Origin: Planctomycetota bacterium
Lineage (GTDB): Bacteria > Planctomycetota > Phycisphaerae > Phycisphaerales > SM1A02
Direction: 5' to 3'
DNA: 45,310 bases
Assembly: GCA_003671025.1 (NCBI GenBank)
Contig: QWPW01000028.1
Span: 1-45,310 of the forward strand
Shown: positions 33,993-42,496 of the stretch, piece after piece
Position numbering within the stretch: position 1 is the stretch's first letter
Layout of the letters: every line of letters begins with the position of its first letter
Notes under the pieces: model-generated
Seen by the model: only the letters and a program-made list of their open reading frames with translations
The model's database searches: none
What the model was told of the DNA's origin: nothing
Made by a program: the position numbers and the translations under genes

Positions 33993-36668
33993 ATGAGTGA
34001 CGACAAATCAATCTCAGATGAAACCGCCGCATGGAGTGCCTCGGACCCCGCGCCTTCCGCTGCACCAACCCCCGCTGGTCCCGCAAGAGCGCGCTCAACC
34101 CATCACGCTGACTCGGATGCATCCTCAGCACCGCCTGAGGCTGAAGGCTTGCGCTTCATTCGCGAACTCGGTCGCGGCGGACTCGGTTCGGTATGGCTCG
34201 CCATGCAAGAGACTGCGGAATTTCGCAGACCAGTCGCGGTGAAGCTCGTGCGTCGCGGCATGGACACCGAAGATATCTTGCGCCGCTTCGCGCTCGAACG
34301 ACAACTGCTCGCAGGGTTGGAGCATCCCAACATCGTGCGTCTCTACGGCGCAGGTAGCACGCGCGATGGTCGCCCCTACTTCGTGATGGAACATGTCGAC
34401 GGCATCGCGATTGATCGGTTTTGCGATCAGCGTCGACTCACCATTGCGCAGCGACTCGAGCTCTTCGTGCAAATCTGTCGCGCAGTGCAGTTCGCGCACG
34501 CGCGACTTGTCGTGCATCGTGATTTGAAACCGTCGAACATCATCGTCACCAACGAGGGCACGGTGAAGTTGCTCGACTTTGGAATTGCCAAGCTCGTCGA
34601 CAGCGCGTTGTCGCCAGTGCAAGTCGATCCCACTTCCGCAGAAACGCGCGTGTTGACGCCCGAATACGCGAGTCCAGAACAGATTCGCGGTCAAGCGTTG
34701 AGCACCTCCAGCGACGTGTACACGCTCGGCGTGGTGCTCTTCGAGTTACTCACCGGACATCGGCCCTATCGCATTCGCACGCGTCTGATGCACGAACTCG
34801 AACGCATCGTGTGCGAGGAAGAACCGCAAAGCCCAAGCACAGTGGTGACCAAACCTCTCGAGTCGATCAAACTAGAAACGTCTGAAGGTGGAGCCACGCG
34901 CATCGTGACCAGTGAGATCGATGCGCACGCGGTTTCCAAAGCGCGCGGTGTCGCGACCGATCGTTTGCGCAATCTCTTGCGCGGTGATCTTGATGTCATC
35001 ACCTTGCGCGCGCTCGCGAAGAATCCGAGCGATCGCTATTCCTCGGCGGAGAGTTTCGCCGCAGACATTCTCCGCCATCTGCACTCGGAACCGATCGAAG
35101 CGCGCTCGCAGGGCGTGTTGGTGCGCGCAACAAAGTTTGTGCGGCGCAACCGCGTGAGCGTCGCTGTCACGGCGCTCCTTGCCGTCGCCGTCGTGAGTGG
35201 CGTGTCGGGGTTGTACTTCGCACAACGCGCACACAGCGCCGAGCAATTGCGCACTGCGCAAAGCGAATTGGCCAAGATGCGGCTCGCGCAAGTACGCGAA
35301 TTGAGCGAAGTGTTTCTCAACCGTTTCTACGATCGGTTGCGCAGTTTGCAAGGAGGCGCGGAGTTGCGCGGGATGCTCGCGGATGTAGTTGCGCGTCAAA
35401 TCGAGGCGCTCACCGAGCAAGAGGCAGTGACGGGTGTGGCATTCGACGATCCTGACTTTGATCGCTTGCTCGCGTTGAGTTACCGCGGACTCGGTCGTGT
35501 GCGTGGTGATGTGCGTGGTGAAAGCGCGGGCGATTATGCCGCGGCGACACAAGCGTTCAAGCGAAGCCAGGAGATTCTCACGCGCCTGCGCAGCGAAGTC
35601 ACGGACGCGAAATCGCCGCTCGCGGTGTCGTTGAGTACCGAGATGATGCGCACGCTCATGCTCTGGGCCGACAGCGTGAAAGTCGCGGGCGATCTCACCG
35701 AGTCGAAGCGGTTACTCGAGGAAGCGGAAGCGATCGCGCTTGCTCGCGCTAGTGACGCCGCGGTGGATGAACGTCAACTGCACGCGGTGATTCTCATCGA
35801 GCTTGCAGAACTCGCCGATCGTGAAGGCAATCGCGAGGCGGCATCGAGTTTCTTCGAGCGCTCATTAGCACTGCGACGCGCGAATCTCGCGGCGATGCCG
35901 AGCGACTATGAGGCATTGCGCGCGCTGGGCAAAGGACTGCAATCGGTGCAATCACGCGCCGAAAGCGCCGGCGATTACCAACGCGCGCTGCTCCTCGCGG
36001 ATGAGTTGCTTGTCATTCGCGCACAACTGGTCGCGGCGAAACCAAACGATGCACGCATCGCGCGCGAAGCCATGCTCACGACACTCGCGAAGGGTCGCGC
36101 ATTGGCTCGACTCGGTCGCAGTGATGCGGCGCTTGAGGTGCTCCTCGCGGCGTGCGTGACCGCGACGGAGCGTGTGGAACGCGCGCCCGAGAGTCATGAG
36201 ACGTTGAGTGATCGTGCGTTGGCCTACGAGAGCGCGGCACAATCGTTGACCATGTCGGCGCGCACGGCGGAAGCGCTCGAGCGTGTGCGCGGTGCGCGCG
36301 CAGACCTTGCGCGCGCGGCGGTCATGGCTCCAACGTCGACGGGATATCCGAGGCGTAACGCGTATCTCGGCAGCGCCGAAGCGCGCGCGTTGGCGCGGTT
36401 GAATCAATCGGACGCGTCGGTCACAACAGCTCGGGCAAGTGCCGCGGCATTCGAGCAGTTCATTGCGCAGGACCCGACGGATATGGAAGTTGTCTTCCAA
36501 GCTGCGATCGTGAACGCGATCCTGAGCAACTGCGCGTCACGAGCAAACTTCGTCGACGCAACAGCAATCGCCAAGACGCGCACCAATGAGTTGCTCGCGA
36601 TGCTCTCGCCTGCCGCACGCATCAACGCCGAGCCGTTTGTGCAAGCAGAACTTGATGCGACGGATTGA
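33993..36668 (+). CDS. Hanks-type Ser/Thr kinase with membrane helix and helical (TPR-like) C-terminus
   Basis: An 891-residue membrane kinase of the type common in planctomycetes. A Pro/Ala/Ser-rich start (1-50) precedes the kinase domain: GRGGLGSVW glycine loop, VAVKLV (Lys about 84), HRDLKPSNI (about 175-183), DFG (195-197), and TPEYASPEQIRG. Regulatory loop residues of an active kinase are all present. A single membrane helix (SVAVTALLAVAVVSGVSGLYF, about 388-410) is followed by 480 residues of Ala/Leu-rich helical repeats, TPR-like, on the other side of the membrane, probably for sensing. The ATG at 33993 has AGGAG 7 bases upstream. The FHA-PP2C gene upstream is a plausible opposing phosphatase. 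Confidence 0.94.
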   Translation: MSDDKSISDETAAWSASDPAPSAAPTPAGPARARSTHHADSDASSAPPEAEGLRFIRELGRGGLGSVWLAMQETAEFRRPVAVKLVRRGMDTEDILRRFALERQLLAGLEHPNIVRLYGAGSTRDGRPYFVMEHVDGIAIDRFCDQRRLTIAQRLELFVQICRAVQFAHARLVVHRDLKPSNIIVTNEGTVKLLDFGIAKLVDSALSPVQVDPTSAETRVLTPEYASPEQIRGQALSTSSDVYTLGVVLFELLTGHRPYRIRTRLMHELERIVCEEEPQSPSTVVTKPLESIKLETSEGGATRIVTSEIDAHAVSKARGVATDRLRNLLRGDLDVITLRALAKNPSDRYSSAESFAADILRHLHSEPIEARSQGVLVRATKFVRRNRVSVAVTALLAVAVVSGVSGLYFAQRAHSAEQLRTAQSELAKMRLAQVRELSEVFLNRFYDRLRSLQGGAELRGMLADVVARQIEALTEQEAVTGVAFDDPDFDRLLALSYRGLGRVRGDVRGESAGDYAAATQAFKRSQEILTRLRSEVTDAKSPLAVSLSTEMMRTLMLWADSVKVAGDLTESKRLLEEAEAIALARASDAAVDERQLHAVILIELAELADREGNREAASSFFERSLALRRANLAAMPSDYEALRALGKGLQSVQSRAESAGDYQRALLLADELLVIRAQLVAAKPNDARIAREAMLTTLAKGRALARLGRSDAALEVLLAACVTATERVERAPESHETLSDRALAYESAAQSLTMSARTAEALERVRGARADLARAAVMAPTSTGYPRRNAYLGSAEARALARLNQSDASVTTARASAAAFEQFIAQDPTDMEVVFQAAIVNAILSNCASRANFVDATAIAKTRTNELLAMLSPAARINAEPFVQAELDATD

Positions 36669-36699
36669 TCGCAAACATCAGAGGCGATCTGATCATCAA

Positions 36700-36720
36700 C
36701 CTGATCATTAACTGATCAGG
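36700..36720. terminator. Hairpin between convergent genes, possible bidirectional terminator
   Basis: CCTGATCA / TGATCAGG with a 5-base loop TTAAC lies between the convergent kinase and FG-GAP genes and contains the stop codon of the latter. There is no clear T run on either side, so termination is only possible. A further CTGATCA copy lies just upstream. Confidence 0.35.
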
Positions 36721-39700
36721 CCACAGGGCCCCACACGGAAAGCAACTCCACGAGATCGGCCGCGTTCGTCATTCCGTTGCCGTCAATGTCGCCGAGTCCA
36801 GGCTCGCCCCAAAGGCTGAGCAAGATGTTGAGGTCGGCTTCGTCCACTTGCCCATCGTTGTTGAGATCGCATGGCGCGTGAGGGTTTCCCGTGCGCACCA
36901 ACGTGAGTTGCAACGAGTCGCCGCCTGTGGGAAGCGGTTGCAACGCGGCAAGATCATCGGCGGCTCCGTCGATGCTCACGGCCACGAATGCGCTGGGATT
37001 AGCCAGTTGCGTGACGCTCGCCATGAGATTCAACGCCAAGACATTCGTGGTGCAATCGTTGCGCACCACATGAGCACTCTTGATTGTGCTCGCCGAATCA
37101 AACGTACTCAACGCGAGATCGTCATCGCCATCGCCATCAAGATCACCCAAGGTGAGTCCTTGCGGATCAACGCCGACATCGAGGAGCGTGCTCTGAAAGC
37201 TCGAGCCTTGCGCGCGCATGATCACCAGTGAGTCGTACACCGCGGGAGTGCCCGGAGGCGTGGGGCGCGGCGCAAGAGCCGCGAGTGTCGCGATGATTTC
37301 CGCGATGCCATCACCATTGAGATCAGCGATTTCAATCGCGTTCACCGGATGAGGCGTTGGAATAAACGTGACTGCGAACGAATCACCGTCGGGAGGCCCA
37401 CCAGGAATCACTGTCGATCCACCAGTGCTTCCGCCGACGATGTCGTCGTCGCGATCATTATCAATGTCGCCTCCACCAACCGAAGTCGGCGGACCACCTT
37501 GCGAGGGCGTCGTGGTTGAACCCGTGCCACTCACGGTTCCGTTTTCGTTTTTCAGTGCGACAAAGGTGCCGCTTCCTTGCACAGCAACCGCGACGCCTTT
37601 GAGGGCACCAGCAAACTTTTCATTCACCGTGTCGAAGAAGTAGCCCACCGCAACATCGACGGGCGTGTTGCCCACGGCGATCGGAGCGAGTGAAGTGAAT
37701 TGGATGGGGGAACCCGTCGTCGTCGAATTCTTGAGCACGCGCACGGAGCCTTGGCCCGCGAGCGCGACCACGAGATCGATGCGTCCGTCGCCATCGAAAT
37801 CTGCCGCCGCGATTCCGCGAGGATCAACGCCCACTGCGAACTGCCCGTTCGCGACAAGACCGCTGCCCGTACCGCGATAGATCGCGACCATGCCACCGCT
37901 GGTTGGACTCGCGCTCAATGTGATCGCCACATCATCGATGCCGTCGCCATTGAAATCACCGCGCACGAGATCATGTGCCCTAGAGCTCAACGGGTAATCA
38001 CTCTTTGCTCCAAACGAAACCGTTTGATTCACGGGCGCAACCGTCGCGACCAACGCTGATCCTGCGCCTTGCGGAACCACGCTCATGAACACGCCGAGGT
38101 TGGCGGGAAGTCCGCGACTTTCGACACTATCGAAACTCGTGGTCAACGCGCTCTCGCTGGAAAGCACGGTGTAACTCGATCCCGCCGCTGGTTGCGCAAT
38201 CGATCCATCAAACACGAGCGTGCCGTTGAGATTGACCGCTCCCATCACTTCAAGTTTGAGCGCGACACTGGGATCAAACAAAAGTTTCGCAGTGGGCGCG
38301 TTGCTGGCGCTGGAGAAATGCAGCGCGCCATAGATCTTGATGTCGCGATGCTTCACGCATCCGTTCCACTCGACATCGCCGGCAATGACTCCCGAGCCCC
38401 GCATCCACGACGCAGCACTAGGACCTTTGAGCATTCCCTTCGTCACATCAAGAGACCCTCCGTCAAGTGTGAAGAGTCCCAGCACAGTGCAATTTCCAAC
38501 GCTGTGTACTGATGCGTGCGCGGATGGAGTTCCCGTGATGAGCAACTCTCCGCTGTCGCTGACATCGAGCGCATTCACCTGCACATCGGCGTTCTCGCGC
38601 GCTTCGAAGCTACCGTTGATGATCGAGAGTCGATCAGCGTCGAGGCTGCTTGAGCCCGCGAAAAGAAGCCGTCCGCGCCCGCCCGTGGTCGCACCAACCA
38701 CAACGTCTGCGGCGGTGCTCACGTCAACATCCACAATCGCGACATCGCTGCTGCGGCCGATCGCACTCGATGCGATGTTCGCGCCGCGTGATCCAAGGGT
38801 GAGTTGTGCGAAGCTCGACGCAGGAATGATCGACGCATCAGTGTCGCGCGCGACGAGACCCTCCCACGAAGTCACGCCTTTCTGCGGCAATTTCACGAAT
38901 CGCGTCGAGCCGCCTTCGGTGTAAGTGCTGAGCACTGCCAGCAACGTACTGGTTGTTGTCGCGGGTGGGCACCATGCGAGCGCGTCTTGCGCGAGGATCG
39001 CAGTGCCCAACGCAATGTGCGAGTTCACGCCGAACTCGAGAGCGTCGTTCACCCCGTTGTCATCGCAATCAGGCGAGAGACAAATCCCACATTGCGCGCG
39101 AGCAATCTGCGTGCACGACGCATCCCAACTTTGCACACAGCAAAGCGGATCGACGATGCAGACAAGATCGCAACACACCGGATCAGAACAGTTTGGCGTG
39201 TAGTGACCAATGCAGCATGAGAGTTCAATGCCGCAGTCGGTCGGAGTGAATTGCACAACCAACGCGGCATAGGCCGACGGGCTGGTCACGGCGTCATAGG
39301 TTCCTGCGCCGATGTAGTAGCGCGCATTCGCGATGACCGAAAATGTGACCCTCGAACAAACGGGACAAGGAATGCCCGCATCATTGCTGCATGCGATGTC
39401 GTCACCCGACGCACACGAGGCACGCACCGACAGCACAGGATCAACCAGTGGATCGGTCGACGAAAGTTCCAACGTGATCATGCCGTCCGCAGGCGCGTCG
39501 ATGTAGTACCAACACGAGTTGTGGAAGCGTCCAGTCGCGACGCAGAACGGAGTCTCTTGATCCGACGCGGAATCCGCGAGGCCAATCGGAACAACGGTCA
39601 CGCTCGGTGAAGCCGCAATCGCGCTGCTGCAATTAGCGTTGATGACATCCGCACGAATCGATGTAGTGACAGCGCCCAACGCGATCACGATCGGGATCAC

Positions 39701-39784
39701 GATCCAGATCACGATCGTGATCGCGTTGGCGAAGAACAACGGCGACATCACGCAACGCGCGCGGAGCGACCAAACCTGACGCAT
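36716..39784 (-). CDS. Secreted FG-GAP/VCBS repeat protein with Cys-rich module and dockerin-like tail
   Basis: A 1022-residue exported protein. The ATG at 39784 is fixed by a strong GGAGGAG site 7 bases upstream; a much longer open frame (to 40018) is not translated as I read it. The signal peptide has the unusual core ITIVIWIVIPIVIALG. The N-terminal third includes a Cys-rich segment (CCIGHYTPNCSDPVCCD, VDPLCCVQSWDASC; about 39080-39230) and a calcium loop DCDDNGVNDALE. A beta-helix-like middle follows. Five FG-GAP calcium blades come next: GDFNGDGIDD, ADFDGDGRID, GDIDNDRDDD, ADLNGDGIAE and GDLDGDGDDD. The tail CDLNNDGQVDEADLNILLSL plus GDIDGNGMTNAADLVELLSV is a dockerin-like pair. Probably a surface adhesion or binding protein; this is inferred. 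Confidence 0.88.
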   Translation of the reverse strand: MRQVWSLRARCVMSPLFFANAITIVIWIVIPIVIALGAVTTSIRADVINANCSSAIAASPSVTVVPIGLADSASDQETPFCVATGRFHNSCWYYIDAPADGMITLELSSTDPLVDPVLSVRASCASGDDIACSNDAGIPCPVCSRVTFSVIANARYYIGAGTYDAVTSPSAYAALVVQFTPTDCGIELSCCIGHYTPNCSDPVCCDLVCIVDPLCCVQSWDASCTQIARAQCGICLSPDCDDNGVNDALEFGVNSHIALGTAILAQDALAWCPPATTTSTLLAVLSTYTEGGSTRFVKLPQKGVTSWEGLVARDTDASIIPASSFAQLTLGSRGANIASSAIGRSSDVAIVDVDVSTAADVVVGATTGGRGRLLFAGSSSLDADRLSIINGSFEARENADVQVNALDVSDSGELLITGTPSAHASVHSVGNCTVLGLFTLDGGSLDVTKGMLKGPSAASWMRGSGVIAGDVEWNGCVKHRDIKIYGALHFSSASNAPTAKLLFDPSVALKLEVMGAVNLNGTLVFDGSIAQPAAGSSYTVLSSESALTTSFDSVESRGLPANLGVFMSVVPQGAGSALVATVAPVNQTVSFGAKSDYPLSSRAHDLVRGDFNGDGIDDVAITLSASPTSGGMVAIYRGTGSGLVANGQFAVGVDPRGIAAADFDGDGRIDLVVALAGQGSVRVLKNSTTTGSPIQFTSLAPIAVGNTPVDVAVGYFFDTVNEKFAGALKGVAVAVQGSGTFVALKNENGTVSGTGSTTTPSQGGPPTSVGGGDIDNDRDDDIVGGSTGGSTVIPGGPPDGDSFAVTFIPTPHPVNAIEIADLNGDGIAEIIATLAALAPRPTPPGTPAVYDSLVIMRAQGSSFQSTLLDVGVDPQGLTLGDLDGDGDDDLALSTFDSASTIKSAHVVRNDCTTNVLALNLMASVTQLANPSAFVAVSIDGAADDLAALQPLPTGGDSLQLTLVRTGNPHAPCDLNNDGQVDEADLNILLSLWGEPGLGDIDGNGMTNAADLVELLSVWGPVA
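39676..39729. repeat. 17-18 base inverted repeat in the signal-peptide coding region
   Basis: Perfect arms CCAACGCGATCACGATC (39676-39692) and GATCGTGATCGCGTTGG (39713-39729) with a 20-base spacer also made of GATC-based repeats. It lies inside the signal-peptide region of the FG-GAP gene and encodes the Ile-Val-Ile alternation. It could fold as a hairpin near the start of the mRNA. Confidence 0.7.
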
Positions 39785-40030
39785 CTCAAATCTCCTCCGA
39801 AGGGGGAACGTTCCTTCCGCCGAGTAGGCCAACGGAAACAACCTACTTCGAAGTGCGTCAAATCCAACCAAAGTGTCCGATGAAACTGACGAATCGATGA
39901 TTTCGCACCGCGATGGGCTCGCCTTTCGCCCGCCATTCCATAGGGAGCCCGATCGGGGAGCGCTAGTGATTGACGGTGGCCGTCCACCGTTCACCATCCC
40001 GACTCGCGGCGCGCTCACCCACCCGACGAG

Positions 40031-40315
40031 GTGATCGATCTCGCTTGCCTCGCCGGCGCCCTCGGATCCATCGCAGCGGATCTCTCAAGCAGATGCGGAC
40101 GCATCATCGAAACAATGCAACTCCCCCCAGAAACAAGTGTGTTCAGAGCCCACGCGCCACTTGCTGAAGTCACAACATACGCAAACACTTTGAAATCAAT
40201 GACAAGAGGCATGGGCTCATTCGTGATGGAATACAGCCACGACGACCTAGCGCCGACAGGAGTGCAACGAGAGTTGATCGCGCAGTGGAAACCAAGAGGC
40301 GGGGATGAAGAGTGA
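40031..40315 (+). pseudogene. Stand-alone elongation factor G domain V fragment
   Basis: A 94-residue frame (GTG 40031) matching the C-terminal domain V of EF-G: GSIAADLSSRCGRI (cf. MGDVIGDLNSRRGQI), then HAPLAEVTTYANTLKSMTRG and MGSFVMEYSHDDLAP, ending VQRELIAQWKPRGGDEE. No G domain or domains II-IV precede it; an in-frame stop lies at 39971-39973, and the codons between are not EF-G-like. So it is either the remnant of a duplicated EF-G gene or a small independent protein. It lies between the divergent FG-GAP start and the end of the methyltransferase gene. No ribosome site is obvious, which favours a remnant. Confidence 0.68.
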
Positions 40316-40335
40316 CGGAAGAAAAGTAAGCGCGC

Positions 40336-41088
40336 TCACATTTTCACAAACCGCAGCACTTCCTCAGTCCCAATCATCCCTGCAGTTCCGTCCGCGGTCA
40401 GATTGGCCCGCGATGCTGCGGAAGTGATCTCCTCCACCGTCCACGGCCGCGTGACGAGGAGGTCGGTGATTTCACGACCATCAGGAAGTCTCAGCACACA
40501 TCGCGTGTCGAGCAAATGAGGATTTCCCTGCATCGCGACAGCGCTTTGCGTCCATTGCACCGTGCCACCCAATCGCGCAATCAATACAGATTGATTCATG
40601 CCACCGCGAAACTGCTCGAACACATAGCGCGGATGCACGCCAACAAATGCAATCGCGCCAGACTTCAGCGCGCGAGCGATCGCAGTCATCGTGAGCTCAA
40701 GTGATTCAAGAGTCAGCACATGATGAATCGTGGTGAAGAGACAGAACGCCACATCGTGATCGAGTGCAACAGAAGGATGAGAAACGCAATCATGCATACA
40801 CGCATGAACCACCTGAATGCGATCGCGACATCCAGCATCAATCGCTTTCTTCTCGAGACCTCGCAACATCCCCGCCGACGGTTCAATCGCAGTAACTGCA
40901 CGCCCAGCCCGAGCCAAGGCGATCGACAAACGCCCAGTTCCCGCACCAATGTCAATGACTTTCGAGTGTCGATCTGCAACGAGCCGAAGGTGCCCTGCAG
41001 TCATGCTTGAATACATCGCTCCAAACGCACTCTCATAGAGTTCGTCGTAGAGATCCGCCCATGAGTCGTAGCCGGTAGGTTCGGTCAT
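40336..41088 (-). CDS. Class I SAM-dependent methyltransferase
   Basis: A 250-residue cytoplasmic methyltransferase. The ATG at 41088 (MTEPTGYDSWADLYDELY) matches the start of small-molecule methyltransferases; the longer frame to 41346 lacks domain character. SAM motifs: VIDIGAGTGRLSIALARAG (motif I), AVTAIEPSAGML (acidic residue of motif II) and DVAFCLFTTIHHVL (motif IV). The C-terminal half gives no substrate clue. It is divergent from the putative PLD/ATPase operon across 88 bases; a functional link is possible but unproven. It does not look like a DNA methyltransferase (no NPPY or DPPY). Confidence 0.85.
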   Translation of the reverse strand: MTEPTGYDSWADLYDELYESAFGAMYSSMTAGHLRLVADRHSKVIDIGAGTGRLSIALARAGRAVTAIEPSAGMLRGLEKKAIDAGCRDRIQVVHACMHDCVSHPSVALDHDVAFCLFTTIHHVLTLESLELTMTAIARALKSGAIAFVGVHPRYVFEQFRGGMNQSVLIARLGGTVQWTQSAVAMQGNPHLLDTRCVLRLPDGREITDLLVTRPWTVEEITSAASRANLTADGTAGMIGTEEVLRFVKM

Positions 41089-41176
41089 GACAATTTCGCA
41101 GTGAGAGCTCGCGCACTTCAGTTCACTCAGATCGGGCAGCGATGCCAATTTCCGTGCGGAAGGATACCTTACAGCT

Positions 41177-42496
41177 GTGGCAACAGACGCGCTTTCGATT
41201 CCCTTTCTCACGGCGCTTGATTCGCGTGCCGCACTGAAAGGATCTAGAGACGCGCTCGGCGCACAGCAACTGTGGACAAAGCTCGGGCGGACGGTCATCG
41301 GCAATCTCACAACGGTCAGCAATTCAGCGCGGGACTTTACGATCACGTTGCTTGGACATCATTTCGCTGAAGTCGTTGCGTCCGACATGCCGAGTTCGAG
41401 TCGGCTCGAGACCTTTATCAAGTGGGAGCAACTCACAGGCTTTGCGCGTGCGTATGTCAACGGGGATACGGCGTTTCGCGGCAGTGAGCGCGTGCGGAAA
41501 ACTCTGGCGGTTGGAACGCGCGCAACCATTTCTGCCGAGCGCGCGCATCAGATTCTCTCGAGCCAAAAAATGTACGGCTTGTGGGGTTTGTACACGGTTC
41601 CTTCACGGAGTTCGGGTTTGCTCGAGAGTGGCAGCGCGCAACTCACGGACGCTGCGGCGAAGGAACTTGAACGCGCAGCACTCCCTCGGCTGATGAACGC
41701 TTCGCACAGCGGATACGAGAAGATTCTTCGCGTCTTGAAGGCGCCTCGCTCGGTCATTTCACTCGACGGTGAGCATGCAGCTGCAATCGAGGCGATTGCG
41801 TCGATCGTGAAAGTCACGCTTCGCGCAGGCGAGAGGTCCTTCTACCGTGACCATCTCGTGCTCGGTGGACCACTTGATCAAACCAAAGGACTCCAACCAC
41901 AGCTCGCGGAGTTGATCGAAGTAAGCCTGAACTTGCCGAAGTTTCGGTGGTCTGGCCCCATGGTTGGTGACCTCGCTCAACAGGCGCGCAAGCGTGGCGC
42001 CGCTTGGTCGGACCTCACTCGGCAACTCAAACAGATCCAATCATGCAGCGCCGTACTCAACGCATCGGCGTCTCTCTACAACCACATGCTCGGATGCGAT
42101 GAGACCGAAGTCGCTACGCTCGCGACGCGATACCAATCGCACTTCGGCGGAGGCATTCGCACATTCGATCCTGACGAGTTCGCAGACATACTCCCCGCGC
42201 TTTGCAGCGGCGATGACCCGCTCGTTCAACGATGGTCCACCATTGCACGGATGTTGAGTGAAGGAAAATATCTCGAAGCGATCCAATCAATGGTCCTTCA
42301 AAACACTGCCGCCATGTCTGGGCGTGGTGGGCAACCGTGGATCACTATCGAACGAAAACAACTTCGAGTGCAAATGCGCGACGAAGGCTCCGAGCTTCCA
42401 AGCGAAACTGCTCTCCGAAACGCGTGGAATTTCCCCTTCTTCCTTGACTCACTCCGAACAGTCACTGCAGCCGTGTCGAAAGTTGACCGTGGCTGA
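41177..42496 (+). CDS. Unrecognised protein, first gene of PLD/ATPase cassette
   Basis: A 439-residue soluble protein with no family I can name. GTG start at 41177 with AAGGA upstream. Notable segments: LWTKLGRTVIGNLTTVSNSA (about 32-51), FIKWEQLTGFARAYVNG, FRGSERVRKTL and QILSSQKMYGLWGLYTVPSR (about 130-150), then a mostly helical C-terminal half ending YLEAIQSMVLQNTAAMSGRG. The Trp/Gly-rich YGLWGLY region and the gene order recall small accessory genes next to PLD and helicase genes in defence islands, but I cannot assign it. Its TGA (42494-42496) overlaps the GTG of the PLD gene by 8 bases, so it is translationally coupled to it. Likely target recognition or control (inference). Confidence 0.7.
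   Translation: MATDALSIPFLTALDSRAALKGSRDALGAQQLWTKLGRTVIGNLTTVSNSARDFTITLLGHHFAEVVASDMPSSSRLETFIKWEQLTGFARAYVNGDTAFRGSERVRKTLAVGTRATISAERAHQILSSQKMYGLWGLYTVPSRSSGLLESGSAQLTDAAAKELERAALPRLMNASHSGYEKILRVLKAPRSVISLDGEHAAAIEAIASIVKVTLRAGERSFYRDHLVLGGPLDQTKGLQPQLAELIEVSLNLPKFRWSGPMVGDLAQQARKRGAAWSDLTRQLKQIQSCSAVLNASASLYNHMLGCDETEVATLATRYQSHFGGGIRTFDPDEFADILPALCSGDDPLVQRWSTIARMLSEGKYLEAIQSMVLQNTAAMSGRGGQPWITIERKQLRVQMRDEGSELPSETALRNAWNFPFFLDSLRTVTAAVSKVDRG

Noticed and set aside
40336-41088. Methyltransferase as a DNA-modification partner of the PLD cassette
   Set aside because: It has SAM motifs of small-molecule methyltransferases and no NPPY/DPPY-type motif, and it is divergently transcribed.
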